Positions 1 to 7,023 of a stretch of 64,000 bases of DNA are shown here, one piece after another (positions within the stretch are counted from its first letter, which is position 1; each line of letters opens with the position of its first letter). The notes under the pieces were generated by a model. That model was not told the origin of the DNA, did not search any database, and saw only the letters and a program-made list of their open reading frames with translations. The translations under genes and the position numbers were made by a program. Source of the stretch: Martinezella miluonensis (GTDB taxonomy: Bacteria > Pseudomonadota > Alphaproteobacteria > Rhizobiales > Rhizobiaceae); NCBI RefSeq assembly GCF_900094545.1, contig NZ_FMAH01000030.1, positions 21,808 through 85,807 on the forward strand, read 5' to 3'.

Positions 1-84
1 CCGTATGGCCTGGGCCGGCCGGACTGGCGTGTTGCCAGTGCCCTGCTGAACTAACGGTCATGTTGAAAGGTTGAGGAGAAAGAC

Positions 85-585
85 ATGTCTTCGTTGCGCT
101 TCGTCGTCATGGGTGCCCTGTTCTCGGTGCTCGCGTTGGTCGGCACCGCGAACGCGGCAACCCAGCATCAAATCGACAAAATGACCTTACGCTCGGCCCA
201 TCGGGCTGAACCAATGAGCGCTACGGAGTTGAGAAAAATCTACTCGGGGCGTTCGTGGATATGGAAGGATGGGGCGGGCTATTTCTCGCGCCATCATAGC
301 CGCTTTGCCGCTTGGTCGCACTCGCATGGCCAAAGATCTTACGCAAAAGGTACCTGGTATGCGGCCGATCGCGGCAGGCTCTGCATGAGCGCCATCTGGT
401 ATAGCAAGAAGAGCGCTGCACCTAATGTTTCCTGCTTCCTGCATCGCAAGAGAGCTGGGATCATCTATCAGAAACGAGCATCAGGCGGAAAATGGTATGT
501 ATTCCGTCATAATCCGACGAAACATGATGACGAGATTCTGAAACTTCGACTGGGCGATTATGTCCACAAACATCTACCCGGTTGA
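85..585 (+). CDS. DUF995-family exported protein
   Basis: The 166-residue product starts with a clear Sec signal peptide (hydrophobic core at residues 7-22, cleavage after ANA near residue 24). The mature part has the pattern ELRKIYSGRSWIWKDGAGYFS, then FAAWS, GTWY and GRLCM, which I recognise as the DUF995 family of rhizobial periplasmic proteins of unknown function. The ATG follows a strong Shine-Dalgarno (GAGGAG, 7 nt spacing). Two cysteines in the C-terminal half could form a disulfide. It stands alone, with no partner gene on the same strand nearby. The family is fairly sure; the role is unknown. Confidence 0.75.
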   Translation: MSSLRFVVMGALFSVLALVGTANAATQHQIDKMTLRSAHRAEPMSATELRKIYSGRSWIWKDGAGYFSRHHSRFAAWSHSHGQRSYAKGTWYAADRGRLCMSAIWYSKKSAAPNVSCFLHRKRAGIIYQKRASGGKWYVFRHNPTKHDDEILKLRLGDYVHKHLPG

Positions 586-599
586 AGTGGAATGCTTAT

Positions 600-678
600 A
601 TAGGGGCATATACGAGGATGGCGGAGCGGCCTACGTTCCACTTGTTCAGTCGAACCGTCATCCGAGCAATGCCCCTAT
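600..678. repeat. Long-range inverted repeat, possible terminator
   Basis: A perfect 10-base arm at 600-609 (ATAGGGGCAT) is repeated in inverse at 669-678, separated by 59 nt and followed by a T-rich run (TTCTTTATT). It lies just after the DUF995 gene and before the 3' end of the opposing small exported protein, so it could end transcription of the former. The large loop makes this uncertain. Confidence 0.3.
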
Positions 679-717
679 TCTTTATTGACAGCAACTCTTG
701 GGATTGTTGCAGGCATG

Positions 718-1038
718 TTAAAACCCGCTACGATTGTGGCAATGCGAGGTTCTTCCAAACCCGCTTGGCGTGCAAATGTAGGGTGATCCTTTGAAGTAAT
801 CTTCGGAAGAGACAGAAGTCGTTCTGGAAAGAGATCTTCCGCTATAGAAGACAACATTGTTCTTCTCATACTTCTTCATATACAACTGAACAGTCTTACT
901 CTTCACATGTGAACTTTCGGCAGCGTTTGCATTCAAAGGCGCTGACACCAAAGATGCAATCGAAAGCATTGACGATATAAGAATTCCAATTTTACGATTA
1001 TAAAGATTTAGATTGCGAAAATCTTGGTTCAAACCCAT
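718..1038 (-). CDS. Small exported protein, unknown
   Basis: A 106-residue protein with a signal peptide: a polar start, a hydrophobic stretch at about residues 17-33 and a likely cut after NANA. The mature part is short, basic, and has two cysteines near the C-terminus (ICTPSG, SHCHN), possibly a disulfide. The start is supported by AAGGAGA 8-9 nt upstream of the ATG. I do not recognise a family. Local base composition is more AT-rich than that of neighbouring genes, which hints at acquisition or weak constraint. Confidence 0.5.
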   Translation of the reverse strand: MGLNQDFRNLNLYNRKIGILISSMLSIASLVSAPLNANAAESSHVKSKTVQLYMKKYEKNNVVFYSGRSLSRTTSVSSEDYFKGSPYICTPSGFGRTSHCHNRSGF

Positions 1039-1546
1039 AAGTTTACTCTCCTTTTCGGTTTCGTTTCGTCCATTTTGCCGGAAAATATTTAAACGACTTC
1101 TTTAAATATCTTGAAAATATTAAAGAAATCGTCTAATTTTTCCCATTCAGGCTTTAGGTTGGGATCCACGAGGATGCTTCCCACTGCAATATTAGTTTGG
1201 CGCGATATTAGACGGCTGCACAGTGCCTTCGATCAGGCATCCACAGCCTTCTTTCGGTTTGCCTACCAATACGCACCGCAAGCCGGAATTCTTTTCACAA
1301 CATATGATGCCGTGGCTTCCTTTACGTCTATCCGCCGGCCTCCGGCCGGTCGGATGGACTCAAATTCGGGCTGTTTTGCGACACTTCGACGGCGAGGAAG
1401 CCATTTGATGCCAGCTTTATCCGCGCGAGATGCGTTTTTGGCCTCAAATGCTCGGCAGTGTGGAAGTCGGACATTTGTTCGCCTGCAGCGAGCGCACAGC
1501 GAAAGCGATCAGCCAACTTACCCTGCACTATCGAAAGGCCACCATA
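1039..1546. other. Intergenic stretch without a convincing gene
   Basis: About 500 bases between the small exported protein and the AraC gene. The first 120 bases are AT-rich and probably carry the promoter of the leftward small gene. The short open frames here have no Shine-Dalgarno and no recognisable motifs. Confidence 0.4.
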
Positions 1547-2677
1547 ATGATGTGGAATAAAACCGAGGTTTCCTCCGGGCAATCAACCTTTGTGGAGAGA
1601 CGTCGGTGGCCTCGCAGTTCGCAAGCTCCGCTCTGTAATACTCTCATAGACATGCCAAAGCTGGACTCCTTGCCATTCTCCACCTCAGATGCAATCCCCG
1701 GTTACCAATTCTCCGCCTGGCAAGAGCGTATGGCGCCGCTGATAGATACCTATCTTCCAGAAAGTTCCCGAGCTGCCGATTGCTTTGCAGCAGATCAGAC
1801 CGTCTGGAATCTGGAAGGAGCGCTTTTTATCCAGCAGGAGACGCCGGCTTTCAGCTATGAGCGCTCGCCGCACAAAGTCCGTTTCAGCGCCATAGATCAT
1901 TGGCAGATCACGTTCTTGCGCACTGGAAAGACGTGGACCAGCGTCAATGGGACTGTTGTCGAAAACGAGCCGGGCATGATGGAGATCCGTGCGCTTGGCT
2001 GCCCGTTTTATGGTCGCACCTTAAGCGCGCAGTCAGTCACACTCATTCTGCCCTCCGATCTCTTTGCCGATCACGGTGGACTGCCCGGCTCAAGCAACAA
2101 CGTTATTTTGGGAGGCGCACGCGTCGAGCTGCTGGCGAACTATATCGCTTTTCTCGAAGCGAACCTCAGCCGCATGACGAGAGATGATCTGCACGGCGTG
2201 CGCAACCAGCTTCAGGAGATGATTTTCAGTAGCGTCGCACCGCTCGTGCACAGTCGCATGATCAGCGACCACAGCTCCGAAATCGGACTGATGGCCAAAG
2301 CTCGCCGCTACATCCAGAACAATCTTGGATCGGCAGATCTAACCCCTGAAGCATTGAGCCGTGAACTGGCGATCTCACGCACCAGACTTTATGAACTGTT
2401 CCAGGCATCAGGCGGCGTCTTGAACTATGTCCGCAGAAAACGACTTCTGGCAGCACGTTCCGCACTTGCAGACCTGGATAACGGTCAACGAATAGCCGAC
2501 ATTGCAAAGGAGCTTGGCTTTGAATCGGCGGCCAATTTCAGCCGAGCCTTCACACATGAATTCGGCTACAGCCCAAGTGAGGTCCGCAGGCACACGGGGG
2601 AATGCAAGGCCGAACATCTGCCGCGGATGATGGAAACAGCGACATTTGGCGACTGGCTCAACACGCTTGGCATCTGA
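1547..2677 (+). CDS. AraC-family transcriptional regulator
   Basis: About 376 residues from the ATG at 1547, chosen for a GAAAGG Shine-Dalgarno; an ATG at 1652 is also possible. The N-terminal half resembles the AraC-binding-like domain (FSAWQERMAPLIDTYLP near its beginning; a later ALGCPFYGRTLSAQSVTLILP). The C-terminal ~100 residues are two helix-turn-helices: SRELAISRTRLYELFQASGG followed by IADIAKELGFESAANFSRAFTHEFGYSPSEVRR. It probably binds DNA as an activator; the ligand is unknown. No adjacent gene is obviously its target. Confidence 0.85.
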   Translation: MMWNKTEVSSGQSTFVERRRWPRSSQAPLCNTLIDMPKLDSLPFSTSDAIPGYQFSAWQERMAPLIDTYLPESSRAADCFAADQTVWNLEGALFIQQETPAFSYERSPHKVRFSAIDHWQITFLRTGKTWTSVNGTVVENEPGMMEIRALGCPFYGRTLSAQSVTLILPSDLFADHGGLPGSSNNVILGGARVELLANYIAFLEANLSRMTRDDLHGVRNQLQEMIFSSVAPLVHSRMISDHSSEIGLMAKARRYIQNNLGSADLTPEALSRELAISRTRLYELFQASGGVLNYVRRKRLLAARSALADLDNGQRIADIAKELGFESAANFSRAFTHEFGYSPSEVRRHTGECKAEHLPRMMETATFGDWLNTLGI

Positions 2678-2760
2678 GGGAGCCTCACGTAGGTCACCGG
2701 CATGGAAACGGGATGCGCCGCCACAGGCGCCGCACCCCTTCGAACCCCGAAAAGCCCTGT

Positions 2761-3111
2761 TCAGCCCTGCTCTGCAGCGGCGGCGAAAGCGTCGAGCGTC
2801 CGGGTCGTGTAGACCAGCGCGGCGCCGGCGTTGACGCTTATTGCGATACCGAGCGCTTCGGCGATCTCGCTCGCGGTGGCGCCAGCCTTCTTGGCCGCGG
2901 CAGTGTGGACCGTGATACAGCCGTCACAGCGCAGCGTGACGGCGACGGCGAGAGCAATCAGTTCTCGCATCTTCGCGTCGAAATGGCCGTCCTTGGCGTT
3001 GGCATTGCTCAACTGAGCGTAGCCCTTCACCGTATCCGGCGAGAGTTTTGCCACATCGCCGACCCCGGCGAGAACTTGATTTCGATAGGCGTTCCAATCC
3101 ATCATATGCAT
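2761..3111 (-). CDS. AhpD/carboxymuconolactone decarboxylase-like protein
   Basis: 116 residues; the start was set by AAGGAGG 7 nt before the ATG at 3111. The fold-defining motif is present: MRELIALAVAVTLRCDGCITVHTAAAKKAGAT, with the CxxC variant reduced to C-D-G-C plus the downstream His (CDGCITVH), as in AhpD-type peroxidase-linked proteins. The family acts as thiol-based alkylhydroperoxidases or as decarboxylases, usually as oligomers. It is divergent from an AraC regulator 109 bp away, a common arrangement for a regulated redox enzyme. Function beyond the family is inferred. Confidence 0.85.
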   Translation of the reverse strand: MHMMDWNAYRNQVLAGVGDVAKLSPDTVKGYAQLSNANAKDGHFDAKMRELIALAVAVTLRCDGCITVHTAAAKKAGATASEIAEALGIAISVNAGAALVYTTRTLDAFAAAAEQG

Positions 3112-3220
3112 TTTAGGCCTCCTTTGTTGGTGAGGAGATAATGCGTCCGACCTGCTCCAATGTTGATATCCGCCAGGCGCAACGATATGACCGAACGGAT
3201 CAAAAAGATCTGGAGCGCCC

Positions 3221-4159
3221 ATGAGCCCACACCGTGACGTACTGAGCCTGCTTGCGCCCATGCTCAGGGTGCGGCCCGAATTGCAAGACTTCTGCCGCTT
3301 CGGCGGTGACTGGAGCTCACCACATCAGTCCGAAGCAAAAGGCTGGGCAGCATTCCATATCCTCACGAAGGGTGCGTGCTCCGTAGAGCGCAAGGGACAA
3401 CCGACGGTTCGCCTGGAGGCGGGCGACGTACTGCTGCTGCCCCATGGTGACGCGCATGTCGCTCGTGGCGGCGACGGGCGCAGCCCTCAGCAGATCATCG
3501 GGACCACCCAAAAGAACGCCATCCGCGTCAAGGAGACAGAAGGGGCGGAGTTCGAGACCGAACTGATCTGCGGCCGGCTATACCTCGAAAGCGCCACGGA
3601 CGATCTGCTGCTGCGCCTGCTGCCGCATACCATCGTCCTTCGGCTCAGCGGGCAGCAAGCTTGCAGCAGGCTGGTGGAGACCATCCGTGACGAATTGGAC
3701 GCCGACCGCGCAGGCGCGGCCGCTATCGCGCGCGACCTGGCCAGCGCACTGTTCGTCATGCTGTTGCGGGTGCATCTGGAAGCGGAGCCGCCGGCGGACG
3801 GGCTCCTGGCGCTGCTCGGCCACCGCGAGACGGCAAAAGCCGCCCTTGCTATGCTGGGCGATCCCGCTCGGGAGTGGAGCCTGGACGAACTGGCTGCCAT
3901 CGCTGCGGTTTCGCGCGCGACACTGGTGCGCGCCTTTCGGCGCATATGCGGCATGCCGCCCCTGGCGTTCCTGACGGAAGTGCGACTTTCAATCGCGCGG
4001 AACCGCATTACGCACACGGCCGATGCATTGGGCGAGATCGCTGCAGATGTCGGCTATCAATCCGAGGCGGCGCTGAGCCGGGCGCTCCAACGCCACTTCG
4101 CCATCCGACCCGGCGCCTTGCGTCGATCCGCGTGGGTGACGGAGCCGCCGCCAGTCTAA
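3221..4159 (+). CDS. AraC-family regulator with cupin N-terminus
   Basis: 312 residues. The N-terminal half is a Cupin_6-type sensor (HILTKGACSVERKG, LEAGDVLLLPHGDAHV) and the C-terminal half an AraC DNA-binding domain (LDELAAIAAVSRATLVRAFRRICG, then LGEIAADVGYQSEAALSRALQRHF). This class is often divergent from oxidoreductase or AhpD-like genes that it controls, matching the AhpD-like gene on the other strand with a shared 109-bp promoter region. The N-terminus begins with SPHRDVLSLLAPMLRVRPELQDFCRFGGDW, typical of the family. Confidence 0.88.
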   Translation: MSPHRDVLSLLAPMLRVRPELQDFCRFGGDWSSPHQSEAKGWAAFHILTKGACSVERKGQPTVRLEAGDVLLLPHGDAHVARGGDGRSPQQIIGTTQKNAIRVKETEGAEFETELICGRLYLESATDDLLLRLLPHTIVLRLSGQQACSRLVETIRDELDADRAGAAAIARDLASALFVMLLRVHLEAEPPADGLLALLGHRETAKAALAMLGDPAREWSLDELAAIAAVSRATLVRAFRRICGMPPLAFLTEVRLSIARNRITHTADALGEIAADVGYQSEAALSRALQRHFAIRPGALRRSAWVTEPPPV

Positions 4160-4291
4160 GTATCAGATGAGCCCGAAAGCCATCTGATACAGACGACCGT
4201 GCGGATCATACCTCTCGGCAGAGCGGGCAATCGACAACCGTGCGCAACACCGACTTGAGCGCGCTAGAGTCGACCCATCCTGATCACGCTC

Positions 4292-4398
4292 CTAGAGCAT
4301 TTCCAGGAAAAGTGCGCAGCGGTTTTCCGTCCGGAATGCGCAAGGAAACACGAAGATAGGGCGTTTTCGCGATTCGAAGAAAAGCGGAAAAGCTCTAG
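4292..4398. repeat. Rhizobial palindromic intergenic repeat, copy 1
   Basis: A roughly 107-base element bounded by CTAGAGC and GCTCTAG, with an internal palindromic core (CCAGGAAAAGTGCGCAGCGG, then CGTCCGGAATGCGCAAGG). The same core occurs inverted at 58247-58350. Such RIME-like elements are widespread between genes in Rhizobium, Agrobacterium and Brucella relatives. It lies between the 3' ends of two convergent genes and may fold in RNA and end or buffer transcription. Confidence 0.75.
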
Positions 4399-4455
4399 CG
4401 TGCGGTGGCGGCCAAGCCAGATCTACACGGCTAGGCAAGCAGCTCGGCCTTACCG

Positions 4456-4731
4456 TCAGAGGTACTTCGTAATCGCTTTGAACCCATCGATGGACTGCCG
4501 CTTGTCGCGCGGGAGAGCTCCGACTGTTTCCTCGAGGCAATGATCGAGATGGTCCTGGATGAGGGTTCTCTTGGCGTTGATGATCGCCTTCTCGACCGCC
4601 GATAGCTGCTGAGCGATATCGAGACATGGCTTGCCGTCCTCGATCATGGCAATGACGCTCTTCAGATGCCCGTGAGCTCGCTTGAGCCGCTTGACGATTT
4701 CGGGATGGGTGGCATGTGTGTGCTCTGTCAT
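4456..4731 (-). CDS. dmeR: CsoR/RcnR-family metal sensor (DmeR-like)
   Basis: 91 residues, the usual length for this all-helical DNA-binding repressor family. Conserved ligand positions are visible: His4/His6 near the N-terminus, Cys36, His61 and Cys65 (PCLDIAQQL and QDHLDHC), i.e. the C-H-C pattern of CsoR plus N-terminal histidines as in RcnR. The partner gene upstream on the same strand is a His-rich CDF exporter, as in rhizobial dmeRF modules that respond to nickel and cobalt, although the order here is exporter first. The ATG at 4731 follows AGGAGG, and that Shine-Dalgarno lies inside a candidate operator (4741-4759). The metal cannot be fixed from sequence; copper remains possible. Confidence 0.75.
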   Translation of the reverse strand: MTEHTHATHPEIVKRLKRAHGHLKSVIAMIEDGKPCLDIAQQLSAVEKAIINAKRTLIQDHLDHCLEETVGALPRDKRQSIDGFKAITKYL

Positions 4732-4740
4732 GACTGTCTG

Positions 4741-4759
4741 TATCCTCCTAGAGGGGATC
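4741..4759 (-). promoter_or_regulatory. Candidate metal-sensor operator, site 2
   Basis: TATCCTCCTAGAGGGGATC matches the site upstream of the CDF gene (6357-6375) at 15 of 19 positions and has the same TATCC...GGAT inverted arms around a G/C-rich centre. It overlaps the Shine-Dalgarno of the CsoR/RcnR-family gene. CsoR/RcnR proteins recognise G/C-tract sites with inverted flanks, so autoregulation is the natural inference. Confidence 0.5.
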
Positions 4760-4932
4760 ACTGTCAACGCTGGCGGCATTGCAGCGGAAGCACAACCATT
4801 GAAAGCGCGAACGCGTCATGCACGCGTTCAGTGGTTGCTGGTTTGCCAGCGTAGTGCCAATGGCGCAGACGTAGCCGACGACAGCGCACTTGACTGAGGG
4901 GACAAGGGGTCGCCGGACCAAGTCGCGTGAGG

Positions 4933-6291
4933 TTAATGATGATGGCCCTCTGGCTCCTCCATCCGGAACGGCAGAACTTCGACTTCGTCCCCTGCTGTGA
5001 GCACGAGCTCGGCATCGAACTCATGCGGCTCGTCCGGGGTCTGCGCGCTCAGCATCGCATGATGGTCCTTCGGAGACGGCGACAGCGTCAACGTCTCTAC
5101 GATACCACCCGGTCGCTGTATGTTGACGACGGCTTGCAGGCCATGTGCGTGGCTGGCGATCGACAGCCGCATCCGTTCGCCATCGGGAGTGTCGATAATC
5201 TCGAGAAGCCCGGTCGCCAGCGAAGAGCTGACGGCAAAGGGATCCGGAGCATGATGATGCCCATGGCCAGCATGACTTGCGATCACGGCCGAAGTACCCG
5301 CCATGTCGAACTGGATCGTTGCGCTGCCAAGCGGCGGAAGATGCACATGCAGCTCTTCGCGGAGGGCAAGAGCGATGCCATTTGCCTCTGCGATCGATTT
5401 CTCCTGCTCCACCGCAATCGTCACGTCGACGTGTAGCTTGTGGCCGAGCCAGCGCGCCTTGACGTCAGTGATCTTCTGGATGCCAGGCACATGTTCCGCC
5501 GCATGTCGCACCTCATCAGTAATGCCGGGCTCAACGCCATCAAGGCTTCGCGTGATGACTGCGCGAGCCGACTGCCAGACGATGCCGAAAATCGCGATGG
5601 TGATGAGAAGGCCGATGATCGGATCGGCAAGCGGAAAGCCCAGCCAGACGCCGATTGCGCCCAGCACGACGGCAAGGCTCGTCAACCCGTCGGTTCGCGC
5701 GTGATAGCCATCGGCAATCAAGGCAGCGCTGTTCATCTCGCGGCCGACCTTGATGCGGAAGATCGCCACGATCTCGTTCCCCATGAAGCCGACGATGCCT
5801 GCGGCAGTCACCCAGCCAAGCTGAGCGATCGGCTGCGGATGGATAAGACGGTTGATGGCCTCGTAGCCGGCGACGATCGCGCTGAACAGAATGATGAGAA
5901 CAATCAGCATGCCAGCCAGGTCCTCGACGCGGCCGAGGCCGTAGTTGAACCTGGCCGTAGGCGGGCGCCGGACCAACACGAAGGCAATCCAGAGCGGAAT
6001 GGCCGTGGTCGCATCCCCGACATTATGGATCGTGTCCGCCAGCAGGGCCACCGAGCCGGATACGAATACAACGATCAACTGCAGGATTGCCGTGATCGCC
6101 AGGATGACGAAGGACCATTTGATGGCCCAGATTCCCCGCTCCGACGTCGCGATGCTTGGATCGACAACCCCGTGGGTGTGGCCGTGCCCCCCGGCATCGC
6201 CGTGGGAATGCCCATGAGACCCATGGCTGTGACCGGCACCGTGATGGTCGTGCACACCGAAACCAAGCCAGTCCTTAATCGTCGTGAACAT
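4933..6291 (-). CDS. dmeF: Cation diffusion facilitator, DmeF-like
   Basis: 452 residues. A cytoplasmic N-terminal His-rich stretch (residues 14-40, many HGH/HSH units) precedes six predicted membrane helices. The transport-site motifs are both present: LLADTIHNVGD in helix 2 and ADGYHARTDG in helix 5, each an HxxxD. A cytoplasmic CDF C-terminal domain follows (VRHAAEHVPGIQKITDVKARWLGHKLHVDVTI). An extra ~130-residue tail, again rich in His and acidic residues (GHGHHHAPDPF...; ending GHHH), is unusual for the family and may buffer metal. It probably exports Ni/Co (or Zn) by proton antiport. Start supported by GAGGAT 5-6 nt upstream; promoter and operator candidates lie upstream. Confidence 0.85.
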   Translation of the reverse strand: MFTTIKDWLGFGVHDHHGAGHSHGSHGHSHGDAGGHGHTHGVVDPSIATSERGIWAIKWSFVILAITAILQLIVVFVSGSVALLADTIHNVGDATTAIPLWIAFVLVRRPPTARFNYGLGRVEDLAGMLIVLIILFSAIVAGYEAINRLIHPQPIAQLGWVTAAGIVGFMGNEIVAIFRIKVGREMNSAALIADGYHARTDGLTSLAVVLGAIGVWLGFPLADPIIGLLITIAIFGIVWQSARAVITRSLDGVEPGITDEVRHAAEHVPGIQKITDVKARWLGHKLHVDVTIAVEQEKSIAEANGIALALREELHVHLPPLGSATIQFDMAGTSAVIASHAGHGHHHAPDPFAVSSSLATGLLEIIDTPDGERMRLSIASHAHGLQAVVNIQRPGGIVETLTLSPSPKDHHAMLSAQTPDEPHEFDAELVLTAGDEVEVLPFRMEEPEGHHH

Positions 6292-6322
6292 GAAATCCTC
6301 ATTGAAATCGATTATCCGGCCA

Positions 6323-6352
6323 CCATTATTCCGGCGCCGTAAGATTGCTCAA
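6323..6352 (-). promoter_or_regulatory. Candidate dmeF promoter
   Basis: On the minus strand TTGAGC (6352-6347) and TAATGG (6328-6323) are separated by 18 nt, reasonable -35 and -10 boxes for a housekeeping sigma factor. The candidate operator at 6357-6375 ends four bases upstream of the -35 box. Confidence 0.45.
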
Positions 6353-6356
6353 TTCC

Positions 6357-6375
6357 TATCCCCCTGGAGAGGATA
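6357..6375 (-). promoter_or_regulatory. Candidate metal-sensor operator, site 1
   Basis: TATCCCCCTGGAGAGGATA is an imperfect inverted repeat with a G/C-rich centre. It is 15/19 identical to the site at the regulator gene (4741-4759). It sits directly upstream of the predicted -35 box of the CDF gene and about 30 bp upstream of the divergent ChrB-N operon promoter. Confidence 0.5.
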
Positions 6376-6404
6376 TAGTCAAGTAGATTGCACCCAAACG
6401 GCAG

Positions 6405-6433
6405 TTGACGGCCACATGGTCCATCCGTTATGG
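6405..6433 (+). promoter_or_regulatory. Promoter of the chrB-N operon
   Basis: TTGACG (6405-6410) and TTATGG (6428-6433) with a 17-nt spacer. Transcription would start near 6440, immediately before a perfect palindrome (6445-6460) and the Shine-Dalgarno GGAG at 6465-6468. Confidence 0.6.
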
Positions 6434-6444
6434 AACGAATTGGA

Positions 6445-6460
6445 TGTAACGGCCGTTACA
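6445..6460. promoter_or_regulatory. 16-bp perfect palindrome, operator candidate
   Basis: TGTAACGGCCGTTACA is perfectly self-complementary and lies between the predicted transcription start and the Shine-Dalgarno of the ChrB-N gene. This is the typical place for a repressor site. Its presence argues that the upstream in-frame ATG codons are not the true start. Confidence 0.6.
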
Positions 6461-6475
6461 AAATGGAGAAACGGT

Positions 6476-7018
6476 TTGAGTCAATGGATCTTGCTCACCT
6501 ACAAGGTTCCCACCGAACCTGCGGCTCGAAGGGTTGCTCTTTGGCGACGCCTCAAGGGATTGGGCGCGATCTACCTCCAGAACGGGGTTTGTCTCCTGCC
6601 ACGCACCGACGAGAACCTCCGACGGCTAAAGATGTCAGAGCTGGATATCTCCGAGATGGGTGGAGAGTCCGTGCTTCTGGACTCCGCACCCCTCGATGAC
6701 ACGCAACTCAACAAAGTGATCGAACGCTTCAACGCAGACCGCGATGAACTCTACCGAGAGTTCATCGGACGCTGCGATGACTTCGAGAAGGAAATCGCCA
6801 AGGAAGTATCGAAGCAGAAATTCACATATGCCGAATTGGAAGAGGAAGACACCGACCTGAGGAAGCTCCAGGAGTGGTTTGAGCGGATCAAGAAGCTCGA
6901 TTTCTACGATGCACAATTGGCGACGTTGGCTGGCGAGAAGCTCAAAGCCTGCGGAGTCTTGCTCGATGACTACGCGCGCCAGGTTTTCGAAGCCAACGAA
7001 GAGAACAAAGGCGGCTGA
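6476..7018 (+). CDS. ChrB N-terminal-domain protein
   Basis: 180 residues from a TTG start at 6476, chosen because GGAG lies 7 nt upstream and a promoter plus palindrome occupy the region just before it. The N-terminus (QWILLTYKVPTEPAARRVALWRRLKGLGAIYLQNGVCLLP) is the ChrB_N domain of chromate-resistance regulators. The rest is acidic and helical (EEEDTDLRKLQEWFERIKKLDFYD). The C-terminal ChrB domain that full-length ChrB carries is absent. It probably acts as the operon's regulator or stress sensor. The MFS gene starts 5 nt after its stop codon, implying translational coupling. Confidence 0.75.
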   Translation: MSQWILLTYKVPTEPAARRVALWRRLKGLGAIYLQNGVCLLPRTDENLRRLKMSELDISEMGGESVLLDSAPLDDTQLNKVIERFNADRDELYREFIGRCDDFEKEIAKEVSKQKFTYAELEEEDTDLRKLQEWFERIKKLDFYDAQLATLAGEKLKACGVLLDDYARQVFEANEENKGG

Positions 7019-7023
7019 GCAAG

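Noticed and set aside
1..84. Possible tail of a gene entering from the left
   Set aside because: Only 84 bases; the sequence before the DUF995 gene ends in stop-containing frames and cannot be identified.
5440..6342. 300-codon plus-strand frame opposite the CDF exporter
   Set aside because: Arg/Asp/Ala-rich translation without motif, antisense to dmeF.
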